DNA of 39,233 nt from JADLCX01 sp038251595 (GCA_038251595.1 JBBSBC010000004.1:1-39233), one strand, 5' to 3'. Counted from the stretch's first letter, positions 10,178-19,824 are shown. Made by a program: numbers and translations. Notes: generated by a model not told the origin, from the sequence alone.

Positions 10178-11178
10178 TGCGTGTGCCCCGAAAGACTGAC
10201 GCCGGAAGGACTGAAGTTTGGAATGACACCCGAACCGCCCGTAGTGCCTGAACCGGCTGAAACGGCCGCCGCCAGTGATTCGGCGAGACGACGGGCCTTG
10301 CGACGCTCCCACCGCAGGAGGCTGTAAATAAAGCCGCCAAGCAGGAGCGCGACGAGCGAGGCTCCGACTTGCATGATCCGAAAGGCCGCGAGCACGTATG
10401 AGCCCGCTTTAGGATCGAAGTGGTAACACCAGAGCGTGAACTTATCGAAGAGCGTGCCGATTTTGCCCTCGGTTGCTTCGAGGAGGGCGAGGCGGACATC
10501 TTTCGCGGGATAGTCAAGCCCGGTGAGGATGCGGGAGATCTTGCCCTCGGGCGTGAGGATGTAGACGGCCGCACCGTGGGCGAACTCGTTGGCCGCGGGC
10601 AGGAAGCGATACTCAAAGCCGAGAGCCGCGGCAAGCCGTTCGGGTTCGCGCGGCAGGTCGTTGCTGGTGAGGAAGGTCCAACCGTTGCGGATCGAATCGG
10701 TCGTGGGCTGACGATAGAAGAGGAGCTGGTTGGCACGCTGAATGATCGCATCGTCGGGCTTGTCGCGCCCGTCGAAACTGATCACCACCGCGTCGTATTC
10801 AGAACCGACGGTGAAGTCGATCTTGTTGAGGGTCTTCGTGAACTTCTCAAGCACCATGGGGCAGAGAATCGGGCAGCGGAAGTAGACCATCATCAGCACG
10901 ACGGGTCTTTTGACACCTGGAATCTTCGAGGGCTGATTGAAGAAATCGCCGAGCTTGTGGAGCTTGCCATCGACATTGGTGAACGTCACGTCGAGGGGAA
11001 TCGGCTGGCCGAGGGTGTTCTGAATATTCAGGCCGCGAACCTCGCGCGGGCGCAAATCGGGCTCTTTGGCGGCGGGGCCATCGTCGGCATGAGCCGTGCC
11101 CGCAAACAGGGCAACCGATAGCGCGGCCACGATGGTGGCGAGCGGTCGGCGGCGGTTGGTGCGAAGTGCGTGGCTCAT
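10174..11178 (-). CDS. sco1: SCO1/SenC copper chaperone for cytochrome oxidase
   Basis: 334 residues. A signal peptide (about 10-31, ending AHA) is followed by a thioredoxin-fold domain with the copper-binding CPILC at 102-106 and the partner His201, the three ligands used by Sco proteins to load CuA of subunit II. Unusually for a Sco protein there is also a C-terminal membrane helix (about 268-288) and a basic, Gly/Ser-rich tail of about 45 residues. Both ends overlap neighbours by 4 nt (ATGA), so it is translated together with the small membrane protein before it and coxB after it, which is the subunit it should metallate. Confidence 0.95.
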   Translation of the reverse strand: MSHALRTNRRRPLATIVAALSVALFAGTAHADDGPAAKEPDLRPREVRGLNIQNTLGQPIPLDVTFTNVDGKLHKLGDFFNQPSKIPGVKRPVVLMMVYFRCPILCPMVLEKFTKTLNKIDFTVGSEYDAVVISFDGRDKPDDAIIQRANQLLFYRQPTTDSIRNGWTFLTSNDLPREPERLAAALGFEYRFLPAANEFAHGAAVYILTPEGKISRILTGLDYPAKDVRLALLEATEGKIGTLFDKFTLWCYHFDPKAGSYVLAAFRIMQVGASLVALLLGGFIYSLLRWERRKARRLAESLAAAVSAGSGTTGGSGVIPNFSPSGVSLSGHTQ

Positions 11179-11702
11179 GGTGAGACAGGAATGAGAGCGG
11201 GCTTATCTGCTGGTGCTAGTGGACCTGGTGCTAGTGGACCTGGTGCTAATGGACCTGGTGCTAAGGGTGCGGGTGCCGAGTAGGTTTTAACCATGGCCTG
11301 AACGGCGTCTTCCATCTTTGTGACTGAGTATTTCATGGCGGGCGCGGGCTCTTTGGCGGGAACATCGACATTTCCACCGCGCTCGAGGCGCAAGAGCGCA
11401 TCGCGCTTGTATCGAACGGCGACGAGGGCGGGCGAATCCTTGCCCGTGGCGATTTCCTGCTCATTGAGCTGGCGGATCAGGAACCAGGTGTAGTAGGCGT
11501 AGACGGCCGCGCTGGCAAAGACGATAACCAGGAAGAGCGAGATGCCGATGCCCATGATGGTGTTGGCGTTGACGACTTCACCGTGCGTGGTCTGGGGCTT
11601 TTCATCTTTGGTGTGGTCGTGCCAATCGTCGGGGCGATCGTGCAGAACGGGCGTTTCGGCCGCGTGCTCGTGATGCGTGGGATGGAGTTGTTCGTGCGGC
11701 AT
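11175..11702 (-). CDS. Small His-rich single-span membrane protein of the act-cox operon
   Basis: 175 residues, no family recognised. The N-terminal 40 residues are rich in His and Asp ('HPTHHEHAAETPVLHDRPDD', 'WHDHTKDE'), followed by one membrane helix (about 48-70) and a soluble part. Near the C terminus lies a Pro-Leu-Ala-Pro-Gly repeat of about four copies, encoded by a 15-bp tandem repeat. Its stop overlaps the Sco start by 4 nt and it starts 92 nt after actF, so it is firmly within the operon. A metal-handling, docking or assembly role is suggested by the position and the His cluster, but the sequence alone does not show function. Confidence 0.8.
   Translation of the reverse strand: MPHEQLHPTHHEHAAETPVLHDRPDDWHDHTKDEKPQTTHGEVVNANTIMGIGISLFLVIVFASAAVYAYYTWFLIRQLNEQEIATGKDSPALVAVRYKRDALLRLERGGNVDVPAKEPAPAMKYSVTKMEDAVQAMVKTYSAPAPLAPGPLAPGPLAPGPLAPADKPALIPVSP
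11210..11267 (-). repeat. 15-bp minisatellite encoding a PLAPG repeat
   Basis: Three full copies and a partial fourth of a 15-bp unit (11210-11224, 11225-11239, 11240-11254, 11255-11267). Copies one and two are identical and the third differs by one base. Because the unit is a multiple of three, copy-number changes keep the reading frame and only lengthen or shorten the C-terminal linker. Confidence 0.92.
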
Positions 11703-11794
11703 GGTGTCTCAGTAATGAGTTCGCGTGGGGAGACGCGGCGATTCAGCTTTGCAAGTGCGGCGCATCGCGCCGGACCGGTCAGACAGAACGAAGT

Positions 11795-13132
11795 TCAGAC
11801 GTAGTTCTTATGGGCCAGCACCTCGTGCAGGCGCGGGTCTTTGATCGGGACGAGTGGCGCGGAAACCACCCTGCGAACAACCATCGCGAGGAAGAGGAAG
11901 ATCGGGCCAAGGATGCCGAGGACATCGAGCCAGACATTTTCACCAAAGCCCACACCGTGGAGCATGGGGCGCACGATGAAGTAGATATCGAGCGAATAGG
12001 CCACGAGCACAAAGGCGGCCACGGCCAGTAGTGTGCGCGGATTGCGCTTGATCTTGCGGATAAGGAGCAGGAGGAACGGCACGACGAAGTTCATGATGAT
12101 CATGATCTGCGGTAACGGCTGCCAGGCCGGAGCGACACGCAGGTTGTAGAAAGCGGTCTCTTCGGGAATGTTGCTGTACCAGATCAGGAAGTACTGGCAG
12201 AAGGTGATATATGCCCAGAAGACTGTGAACGCCAGCAGGAGCTTGCCGTGATCGTGCATGTGCTCGACGGTATAGGTACCGGCGAGCTTGCCGCGGATCT
12301 TGAGCACGCAGAGAATCACAATGAGCAGCGCGATCGCCGCACGGATGCTGCCCGCGAAGAACCAGACGCCGAACATCGTGCTGAACCAGTGGTGGTCAAG
12401 ACTCATGAGCCAGTCGAATGACCCGAACGCGGCGGTGAGCGCGAAGAGCAGCAGCCCGTACGAACTGATTTTGCGCGCCTTGGCGGTGAGCCACTTGTCG
12501 CCCGTGACATCCTGCAGCCTGCTCAGCTTGGCCAGCCGCAGGGCGAGGACTGTCCAGATGGTAAAGTACAGCGCGTAACGAATGGCCCAGAACTCGCCGT
12601 TTAGGAAGACCTTCTTCTTATCAAGCAGAAAATCGAAACTGCCAGACTTTGGGTCAACCAGCGCAGGGTTCATCCACTCGAACAGCTTCGGCGAGCTGCG
12701 AAAGACGAAGACCTCGAGAATCACGACCGGCAGGAAGAGCAGCCCGACAAACCAGATGTTGCTGGCTACGTTTTCCGCCTGACGCCGCACCGCCGCGGCC
12801 CAGCCCGCGTTAAACTGCTGAAAGATCATCGTGATGCCCAGGCTGCCGAGGGCGAGCCCGAGCACGTAGATGAAGCCCATGTGGTACGAGATCATTGCGT
12901 GCGAAGCGGCGTGCTCATTGCCCGACATGCCACCGACAACCGTCGCGGCGATCGAGGCCAGGCCCGCCAGAAGCAAGAGCATGGTCAACCCACGCCCCGC
13001 GCCCCGCGGCAGCGTGACCGACGCAGGATCGAGCTGCGATCGGGCCGCGATGTGGGCTTCGATGCGCGGCGAACGATCGTGCGTGCCCGAGTGACCATCA
13101 CCCGCGCCCATCGGAAGTGTGATCTGGCTCAC
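11795..13132 (-). CDS. actF: Alternative complex III subunit ActF (quinol:cytochrome c oxidoreductase membrane protein)
   Basis: 445 residues from a GTG at 13132 that overlaps the actE stop by 4 nt (GTGA); an internal ATG at 13111 is an alternative. About ten membrane helices are present, with characteristic ActF stretches such as 'FGSFDWLMSLDHHWFSTMFG' in the middle and 'QYFLIWYSNIPEET' further on. ActF is a smaller relative of ActC within the NrfD-like quinol-interacting membrane proteins of alternative complex III. The N terminus carries a short His-containing segment ('GAGDGHSGTHDR'). It closes the act part of the operon. Confidence 0.94.
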   Translation of the reverse strand: MSQITLPMGAGDGHSGTHDRSPRIEAHIAARSQLDPASVTLPRGAGRGLTMLLLLAGLASIAATVVGGMSGNEHAASHAMISYHMGFIYVLGLALGSLGITMIFQQFNAGWAAAVRRQAENVASNIWFVGLLFLPVVILEVFVFRSSPKLFEWMNPALVDPKSGSFDFLLDKKKVFLNGEFWAIRYALYFTIWTVLALRLAKLSRLQDVTGDKWLTAKARKISSYGLLLFALTAAFGSFDWLMSLDHHWFSTMFGVWFFAGSIRAAIALLIVILCVLKIRGKLAGTYTVEHMHDHGKLLLAFTVFWAYITFCQYFLIWYSNIPEETAFYNLRVAPAWQPLPQIMIIMNFVVPFLLLLIRKIKRNPRTLLAVAAFVLVAYSLDIYFIVRPMLHGVGFGENVWLDVLGILGPIFLFLAMVVRRVVSAPLVPIKDPRLHEVLAHKNYV

Positions 13133-13968
13133 TTGGTCACCTCCGTAATCGCGGTTGTTGTGCCGCTGGTTGCGCCGGGAGCTTCGACCTTGGTCGCGGC
13201 CTCGGTGCGGACGGCCTGCAAGGCGTGGACATACGCGACAATCGCCCACGCATCGACCGGCTTCACCTTGTCTGAGTACGCGGGCATCTTCAGAGGCTTG
13301 TTCGGATCAGCATTGGGCACACCGTGCAGGATCGTGTGAAAGATGTACCCGTCCTTGCCCGTCTTGATCGAACGATCCTTGTACTTGGCATCGTGGAACG
13401 ATGGCACGGGGTAACCCCAGCGAACACCGACAAGCCCGCGCCCATCGCCTTCGTACCCGTGGCAGGCGGCGCAATAGATATTGAACCGCTGCTGACCGCG
13501 CATGATCATTTCCTTCATCGATACTTCGCGATCAGCGGCATTGTCCGGATCTCGCTCAATGCCGCGCGTCTTGGCCTCCGCCATCCACATGTTCAGCGCG
13601 GCCGCGGGCATGACCGCGGCATACGCCGGATCGCCCTCAGCCGTCTTGGGCAGTGCGGCATCGAACCCGCCGTACATGAGCGAATCTTCTTTCAGAAAGT
13701 TCGCGCGGCGAATACTGCGCTCATCCATGCTGTCGCCAAACGGAACCGCGCCCGGCACGCGCGGGCGCATCATGCGGCCATCCTCGAAGAACGCGGTGGC
13801 CGACTGGTTCTTGAACTTCGGACTGTCATCCATATCAGGGATGAACTGGCGTGGCGGGCTCTCTGAGCGCTCGCCGCGACACCCCGCAAGCCCACCGGCG
13901 GCCGCGAGCGCTGCGACGCAGGCTGTCGTCACCATCGAGACCCGAGTTGTGCTGAGCTTGGCTTTCAT
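13129..13968 (-). CDS. actE: Alternative complex III subunit ActE, monoheme cytochrome c lipoprotein
   Basis: 279 residues from ATG at 13968. The signal peptide ends in a lipobox (LAGC, Cys30), so the mature protein should be lipid-anchored outside the cytoplasmic membrane. A single heme c site CAACH lies at 166-170 in 'FNIYCAACHGYEGDGRG', with Met228 in 'PLKMPAYSDKV' as likely sixth ligand. ActE is the mobile-like cytochrome of the complex that hands electrons to the oxidase. It follows actD after 83 nt and overlaps actF by 4 nt. Confidence 0.94.
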   Translation of the reverse strand: MKAKLSTTRVSMVTTACVAALAAAGGLAGCRGERSESPPRQFIPDMDDSPKFKNQSATAFFEDGRMMRPRVPGAVPFGDSMDERSIRRANFLKEDSLMYGGFDAALPKTAEGDPAYAAVMPAAALNMWMAEAKTRGIERDPDNAADREVSMKEMIMRGQQRFNIYCAACHGYEGDGRGLVGVRWGYPVPSFHDAKYKDRSIKTGKDGYIFHTILHGVPNADPNKPLKMPAYSDKVKPVDAWAIVAYVHALQAVRTEAATKVEAPGATSGTTTAITEVTK

Positions 13969-14051
13969 GTTCTGCTTTGCTGGTACGTGCGTGGGTGAAA
14001 TCGTGCGAGCGGTCGGGCGGGAAGGACTTTCAAACAAATCATCAACGACAT

Positions 14052-14621
14052 TCAGTCTTCAACCAGATCGATGTTGTATCCGCCCGACTTCTCGAAGAGC
14101 TTGCGTGTGCCATCAGGATCAAACTTGGGGTCTTTCGACTCGACACAGATCACAAACCGATCGTCGCTGGTCTTGAGAAAGCGGTCCTTCTTGAGCAGCG
14201 GGTGGTGCCACATCGGCAGACGGTTGAAGGCCAACATGCTGAGCAGGGCCGTGAAGCTGGTGAAGATGACGCCGAACTCGAAGAGGATCGGCATCAGCGG
14301 CTCCCACGCGCCGAAGGGCTTGCCCTGCACACCGAGCGGATAAGCCTTGACGCTCACCCACCACTGGAAGAGGAACCCCAGCCCCGCGCCGGCAAGGCCC
14401 ATGATGCCGCAGAGCAGCGGGACGTGGCTGGTCTTCAGCCCCATCGCTTCGTCGATGCCGTGGATCGGGAATGGTGAATAGACATCCCAGTTGGAGTACC
14501 CCGCATCACGTATTTTTTCCGCGGCGTGGTACGTATCGGCGGGCGTGGCAAACTCGGCCATCAGGCCGTAGACCACCTCGCCGGCGCTGGTCTTGTAAAT
14601 CTTGGTGCGTGCGCGTGCCAT
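14052..14621 (-). CDS. actD: Alternative complex III subunit ActD (DUF3341)
   Basis: 189 residues with the ActD layout: a cytoplasmic N-terminal domain ('YGLMAEFATPADTYHAAEKI', '...GYSNWDVYSPFPIHGID'), two membrane helices (about 69-90 and 109-130), and a C-terminal part that resembles the first ('DRFVICVESKDPKFDPDGTR'). ActD is a structural membrane subunit without cofactors. Its ATG shares one base with the actC stop (TGATG), a sign of coupled translation. Confidence 0.94.
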   Translation of the reverse strand: MARARTKIYKTSAGEVVYGLMAEFATPADTYHAAEKIRDAGYSNWDVYSPFPIHGIDEAMGLKTSHVPLLCGIMGLAGAGLGFLFQWWVSVKAYPLGVQGKPFGAWEPLMPILFEFGVIFTSFTALLSMLAFNRLPMWHHPLLKKDRFLKTSDDRFVICVESKDPKFDPDGTRKLFEKSGGYNIDLVED

Positions 14622-16249
14622 CAGTGGTGCCCTCCGCCGGTTGTGGAAGTGCCCCGACCATGGTCGTCTGCGTGTCCGTGATCATCGGGGTGATGATGAG
14701 GGCTGGCCGAGGGCAACACGTTCTTGATCTCGCTCATCGCAAACGCGGGCAGGAACCGCAGGAAGAGCAGGAAGAGCGTGAGAAAAATCCCGAACGTGCC
14801 CGCGAACGTCAGGATGTCAACGGGTGTCGGGAAGAACATGCCCCACTCGCCCGGCACAAACGCCTGGTGCAGCGAGGTCACGATGATCACAAATCGCTCG
14901 AACCACATGCCGATCGTGACCAGGAAGCTGACGATGAAGATCCAGAACGCGCTCGTGCGGCAGGCCTTGAACCAGAAAAGCTGAGGGCTGACGACGTTGC
15001 AGAAGATCATGGACCAATACGCCCACCAGTAGGGTGCGTATCTGCCATCTTCGCCCGCCAGGAACGGCGGCATGAGCCGGTTGTACACGAACACATCGGC
15101 CTCGTACTGGCTGCCCGAGTACCACGCGATGAAGAACTCCATGGCGTAGGCGAAGCCGACCATCGAACCCGTCACGAGAATGATCTTCGACATGTTTTCA
15201 AGGTGCCTGATGGTGATCAGGTCCTTCATGTTCGGGTACAGCTCGCGGGCCGGGATCATCAGCAGCAGCACCATCGCAAAGCCGCCGAAGATCGCACCCG
15301 CCACAAAGTAGGGCGGGAAGATCGTCGCGTGCCAGCCGGGCAGCACCGATGTGGCAAAGTCGAACGAGACGATCGAGTGTACCGAGAGCACCAGCGGCGT
15401 AGAGATGCCCGCAAGCATGAGGTACGCCTTCTCGTAGTGGTGCCAGTGGCGGCTGCTGAATCGCCAGCCCATCGCCAGCAACCCATAGATAAACGCCCGC
15501 AGCGTATCGACACGCAGCTTCACGAAGGGCAGCACCGTCGGCCCGCCGTTCGGATTGCGGTTGAGCCTCAGGCAGGCCCGATCTCTCAGGCTCGCGAAGT
15601 CGGGAATCATGCCCATGTACCAGAAGAGCAGCGAGACCGTTCCGTACGTGCTCACCGCAAAGAGATCCCACAGCAGGGGCGAGCGGAAGTTCGGCCAGAT
15701 CGCGTTGGCATTGGGGATCGGGAACATCATCCACGCCATCCACATGCGCCCAACGTGAATACCCGGGTACGTCGCGGCACACACCACCGCGAAAATCGTC
15801 ATCGCCTCCGCGGCGCGGTTGATCGACGTGCGCCATTTCTGCTTGAGCAGGCACAGAATGGCTGAGATCAGCGTTCCGGCGTGGCCGATGCCGATCCAGA
15901 ACACAAAGTTCGTAATGTCAAACGCCCAGTCAACCTGGTTGTTCAATCCCCAGACACCCACGCCGGTGATGGCGAGGTAGAGGATCATCAGCGTGGCAAC
16001 GCCTGCGAGCTGCGTAACGACGCCGAAAACCGGCAGCCACCACGATCCCGGCTTGTTCTCGACGTATCCGCAGACGATGTTCGTCACATCGCCGATCGAT
16101 CGATTGCCGAGCACCAGCGGCGGACGCACAGACGGGTCGTCAACGATCGTCCCATCAATCGTCACCGGGTCAGTTGTGCGCTTCGGATCGGTGGGCAAAA
16201 GCCCCGCAAGCCGACCGGTTGTGAGTTCATCAGGATGGATGGCGCTCAT
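14621..16249 (-). CDS. actC: Alternative complex III subunit ActC (NrfD-like quinol-oxidising membrane subunit)
   Basis: 542 residues with about ten membrane helices. NrfD/PsrC-type features include 'FWIGIGHAGTLISAILCLLK' and 'HVGRMWMAWMMFPIPN'; 'LAGISTPLVLSVHSIVSFDF' and 'WHATIFPPYFVAGAI' follow. In Rhodothermus and Flavobacterium structures the quinol site lies in ActC, close to the iron-sulfur clusters of ActB. The C-terminal tail is strongly His-rich ('HHHPDDHGHADDHGRG' and a final GGHH). The ATG overlaps the actB stop by 4 nt (ATGA). Confidence 0.96.
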   Translation of the reverse strand: MSAIHPDELTTGRLAGLLPTDPKRTTDPVTIDGTIVDDPSVRPPLVLGNRSIGDVTNIVCGYVENKPGSWWLPVFGVVTQLAGVATLMILYLAITGVGVWGLNNQVDWAFDITNFVFWIGIGHAGTLISAILCLLKQKWRTSINRAAEAMTIFAVVCAATYPGIHVGRMWMAWMMFPIPNANAIWPNFRSPLLWDLFAVSTYGTVSLLFWYMGMIPDFASLRDRACLRLNRNPNGGPTVLPFVKLRVDTLRAFIYGLLAMGWRFSSRHWHHYEKAYLMLAGISTPLVLSVHSIVSFDFATSVLPGWHATIFPPYFVAGAIFGGFAMVLLLMIPARELYPNMKDLITIRHLENMSKIILVTGSMVGFAYAMEFFIAWYSGSQYEADVFVYNRLMPPFLAGEDGRYAPYWWAYWSMIFCNVVSPQLFWFKACRTSAFWIFIVSFLVTIGMWFERFVIIVTSLHQAFVPGEWGMFFPTPVDILTFAGTFGIFLTLFLLFLRFLPAFAMSEIKNVLPSASPHHHPDDHGHADDHGRGTSTTGGGHH

Positions 16250-19200
16250 GGCTGCCCTCCCAACACCGCAAGGCTCATCTTGTAGCCCCTGTCTTCAAAT
16301 GTTCGTGATGGGTCATAGCCCAGCATCGCGTGCTTGCCCTCATCGCCGTGCGGCTGAGCATCATGGCCGGGCGAATCGTGCCCTTCATGCTCTGACCCGT
16401 GGCCAAACGGGCTTTCCCACTTGTCCTTGCGCTCCGCCGAAGCCAGCGCGGGGTTCGGATTGCGGATGCCCGCAAGGTACGTCGTTCGCGGACGCGTGTT
16501 GAGGAAGCCGAGCAGCATGTACGTTCTTGCGTGATCGCGCAGCTTGCTCACGCGGCTTAGTTTGTCGTTGATATCGCCGAACACGATCGCATCCGACGGG
16601 CACGACTGCTGGCAGGCGGTCTGGAAGAACCCATCGGGAATGTGCTTGAGGTCCTTCAGCTTGATCTCGATTCGGGCTTCGTTGATGCGTTGAATGCAGT
16701 ATGTGCACTTTTCCATCACGCCGCGCGAACGAATCGTCACATCGGGATTCTGCTGGAGCTTCTGAACCTCATTGAGTTCCTCGCGCAATCGCGCGGGGAT
16801 CAGGTTATGGTTCTTCGGGCCGCCGATGCCGATCGCTTCGAGCGAGTCCTTGCCGATGTAATCGCCCTGGTACCGCTTGGTGCCCCACTGGAAGAAGTTG
16901 AACCGCCGTACCTTGTACGGGCAGTTGTTGGCGCAGTACCGTGTGCCGATGCACCGGTTGTACACCATGTAGTTGATCCCCTCAGGACCGTGGACCGTCG
17001 CGTTGACCGGGCAGACCGTCTCGCAAGGGGCGTTTTCACAGTGAACGCACGCTACCGGCTGGAACATCACACCCAGATCTTCATCCACATCGTTCTTGCC
17101 TTCAAAGTAACGATCGACTCGAATCCAGTGCAGCTCGCGACCCTTGTTCACTCCAATCTTGCCCACGATCGGGATGTTGTTCTCCGCCTGACAGGCTATG
17201 GTGCAGGCCGAACATCCCGTGCAGGTCGAAAGATCGATCGACATTCCCCACTGCGGCGATTTCGCGTAGTCCGGAACATTGCCGAGTTCGTTCTCTTTCG
17301 ACAGATTGTGCGGATCATCCGGCGGCAGCTTGGTGCCGCGTTGCGGGTTGATGTAGGCATTGACGTTCGCGGGTGTGTGCGAGAGCTCGCCCAGCCGTTC
17401 AGCAAACTTCAACTCACGCTTCTGCCCGTAGTGATCGTGATCGTGCGGGTCGAGCTTGTCGCCAAACTTGGCCCACGCCGGCAGATCAACCTCGCGCACA
17501 ATCGCGCGGCCTTCCATTGACCCGTGCATCTGCGTCGTTGAGATCGGCCACCAAGAGGGGCCTTCGCCCGCACGCTCGATCGAACCACCGGACGCCACGC
17601 GCCGATTGGATGCTCCCCCGGCATTTCCGCTCAAGGGAAAGACATTTGAACCGACATCGGTGCCGACCAACCCGCAGACTTTGCGACCATAGCCGACCTG
17701 CACCACCACGGTGTTGTCGGGAATGCCCGCCATCTTCCACGCGGGGATCGTCACCTTCTGACCATCGACCGTGATGGTGATCATCCGCGCACTGCGGTGC
17801 TTTTCAATACCGCGTTCCTGGCGAATGTCGTACTTATCCGCTGTCGCCGGGCTTACCAAGGCAACGTTGTCCCACACAATCTTGGTCAGTGGGTCTGGCA
17901 ACTCCTGCAACCAGCCCTGATTCGCAAGGCTGCCATCGCCCGGCATCCCCACCGCAAAAACCACGTCCATGCTGTCGGGCGTGGGCACGCGTGCAAAGTT
18001 CCCCTTCACCGCGCCGATCATGGCGCCCACACCCTCGGCAATCTTTGCGGTCTCGACCTTCGGAGTGGTGGCCGCAGCACCAATCAGGACACCGTCGTGC
18101 AGCGCACGCCGCCAGGCCTTTTCAAAGTCCGTCTTGATCTTGCCCTTCCACGCCGAACGCACAAACTCATACCCGTCCGTCACCGGGGCTTCCGCGATGG
18201 TCAGCAGCACTTCGATATCGCTGCGCGTGCCGAACAGCGGGGCGATCATCGGTTGGATCGGCGCGATCGTTCCATCCCATGCCTCCGTATCGCCCCAGCT
18301 CTCGAGCGTGTGCGACATTGGTAGCCGCCACGTGCTCGCGCTCACCGTCTCGTTGTTATCAATGCTCGCCGTGATCCTGTGCGGCACCTTCGCAAACGCC
18401 GCGGCGAAATCCGCGCTGCCCGGCGCGTCATACACCGGGTTCACACCGACGGTGACCAGCGTGTCGATCTTGCCCGCCTTCATCGCGCTGATCAGTGTCG
18501 CCAATGCGCCGGAAGTCGTCGCCTCATCCACCCCCATCGGGCGATAGTTGATCGTCGAGCCGATATTGCCGAGAGCGGCATTCACCGCGATGGCAAGCGC
18601 GTGCACCGCAGAGCTCTGCGTCGGACCAACAAGCACAGCCGATTTGCCAGCCGAGGCCGTCAGGTCGGCCGCGATCGCACGCACGGCGTTCATGTCCACC
18701 GGAACCGTCTTCACGTTCGCAGTTTCAATCGCACTGCGGATCGGACCCGCCACCTTGGTGCCGAGTTCCTTGGCAATCGCCACGAGATACGCACCGATCG
18801 ACGAAGGGGCAACCGCCCATCGATGGTCCGCCTTGGCACCGGTGATGGTGTACCCACTCTCGAACGAGTAGGTCCGGCTCATCGTGTCGGAGACCGAGAC
18901 CACACGCCGCTTCGATGCCCACCCACTGGTGTTACGCACGCGATCGGCATCGTCGCCCAGATAGTCGCGGTCGAGCGCGACGATGACATCGGCCTTGTCA
19001 AGGCTGAGCACTTCGCGCATCGGCGCGCCGAACGCAGCCTTGGTCGCCTCGATCGGCGCATCGGACTGAATCGGGTCATAGGCAACCCACATCGCCTTGG
19101 GATACTTGGCCAGAACCGCCGACTTCACCGCATCACGCGATGGGCCGCGGTGCTTATCAATCAGGAAGGCCAGCCCCTGCCCGCCCGCCCCTGCACTCTT

Positions 19201-19824
19201 TTCATCGGCAAACCGAGCGACGTGCTGATGGCTCCACGCGCCGAAGTCGGCCCACGAGCGCGGTGTCTTGACCTCTTCCGAGCTACCACGATCGGGCCCA
19301 AACACAGGATCCTTCAAGCGATCGGGATCGTAAAGCCCAAGGATGCAGGCCTGAGCCCAATGGCTCGACTTGCCGTTGTTGGTCGGGTGCAGCGGGTTGC
19401 CTTCAACCTTGGTCGGGCGTCCCTCGTGCGTCTCAACCAGCAAGCCTTCAACCGCGCCACCGGGAAGGTGTACGCTCGTCGCAAAGTACAGAGCCTTGCC
19501 GGGAATGATCTCCTCGGGCACTTCACGCGAATAGGGAAGGATCTTGTGGTCAGGGCGGCGGCACCCCGGAAGTGTGGCCGCGCCGGCGAGCGCGATCGAA
19601 GCACCCATCAGCTTCACGAACGTGCGCCGCGAAGACTCGAGCAGGCGCGATGCGCCGCTCGGGAACTCCTGCTCCAACCAATCGCGGAAGTCCGGCGTGT
19701 CGGCGAGCTCCTCAACACTGCGCCAATACGCCTTGCCGGTCACGCCCACCTGCGTGGTCGCGAACGAGCGCGGCTTCACGACCGGCTTTTCACCAACGGT
19801 TGAAGGACATTGATCCATGCTCAT
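16246..19824 (-). CDS. actB: Alternative complex III subunit ActB (molybdopterin-oxidoreductase-like plus ferredoxin domains)
   Basis: 1192 residues. After a cytoplasmic-like lead with 'YWRSVEEL' comes a Tat-type motif (SRRTFVK, 65-71) and hydrophobic stretch ending in a Cys-containing 'LPGCRR'. Residues ~95-770 resemble the molybdopterin enzyme fold, which in ActB has lost its cofactor. Residues ~865-1080 hold four cysteine groups: 'CTGCSACTIAC', 'CVHCENAPCETVCP', 'CIGTRYCANNCP' and 'MEKCTYC' with 'CQQSCPSD', giving three 4Fe-4S and one 3Fe-4S cluster in studied homologues. These pass electrons from the quinol site to the hemes. The C-terminal ~50 residues are His-rich. AGAGAG precedes the ATG; an ATG two codons later is an alternative. 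Confidence 0.97.
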   Translation of the reverse strand: MSMDQCPSTVGEKPVVKPRSFATTQVGVTGKAYWRSVEELADTPDFRDWLEQEFPSGASRLLESSRRTFVKLMGASIALAGAATLPGCRRPDHKILPYSREVPEEIIPGKALYFATSVHLPGGAVEGLLVETHEGRPTKVEGNPLHPTNNGKSSHWAQACILGLYDPDRLKDPVFGPDRGSSEEVKTPRSWADFGAWSHQHVARFADEKSAGAGGQGLAFLIDKHRGPSRDAVKSAVLAKYPKAMWVAYDPIQSDAPIEATKAAFGAPMREVLSLDKADVIVALDRDYLGDDADRVRNTSGWASKRRVVSVSDTMSRTYSFESGYTITGAKADHRWAVAPSSIGAYLVAIAKELGTKVAGPIRSAIETANVKTVPVDMNAVRAIAADLTASAGKSAVLVGPTQSSAVHALAIAVNAALGNIGSTINYRPMGVDEATTSGALATLISAMKAGKIDTLVTVGVNPVYDAPGSADFAAAFAKVPHRITASIDNNETVSASTWRLPMSHTLESWGDTEAWDGTIAPIQPMIAPLFGTRSDIEVLLTIAEAPVTDGYEFVRSAWKGKIKTDFEKAWRRALHDGVLIGAAATTPKVETAKIAEGVGAMIGAVKGNFARVPTPDSMDVVFAVGMPGDGSLANQGWLQELPDPLTKIVWDNVALVSPATADKYDIRQERGIEKHRSARMITITVDGQKVTIPAWKMAGIPDNTVVVQVGYGRKVCGLVGTDVGSNVFPLSGNAGGASNRRVASGGSIERAGEGPSWWPISTTQMHGSMEGRAIVREVDLPAWAKFGDKLDPHDHDHYGQKRELKFAERLGELSHTPANVNAYINPQRGTKLPPDDPHNLSKENELGNVPDYAKSPQWGMSIDLSTCTGCSACTIACQAENNIPIVGKIGVNKGRELHWIRVDRYFEGKNDVDEDLGVMFQPVACVHCENAPCETVCPVNATVHGPEGINYMVYNRCIGTRYCANNCPYKVRRFNFFQWGTKRYQGDYIGKDSLEAIGIGGPKNHNLIPARLREELNEVQKLQQNPDVTIRSRGVMEKCTYCIQRINEARIEIKLKDLKHIPDGFFQTACQQSCPSDAIVFGDINDKLSRVSKLRDHARTYMLLGFLNTRPRTTYLAGIRNPNPALASAERKDKWESPFGHGSEHEGHDSPGHDAQPHGDEGKHAMLGYDPSRTFEDRGYKMSLAVLGGQP

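Noticed and set aside
9038..10327. 429-codon plus-strand open frame opposite coxB
   Set aside because: Antisense shadow of coxB with its full set of CuA and heme residues on the other strand; translation shows no coherent domain.
14471..15865. 464-codon plus-strand open frame opposite actC
   Set aside because: Arg/His-rich translation typical of the reverse complement of a GC-rich membrane protein gene.
18379..19803. 474-codon plus-strand open frame opposite actB
   Set aside because: Same reason: shadow of a long GC-rich gene, no recognisable motif.
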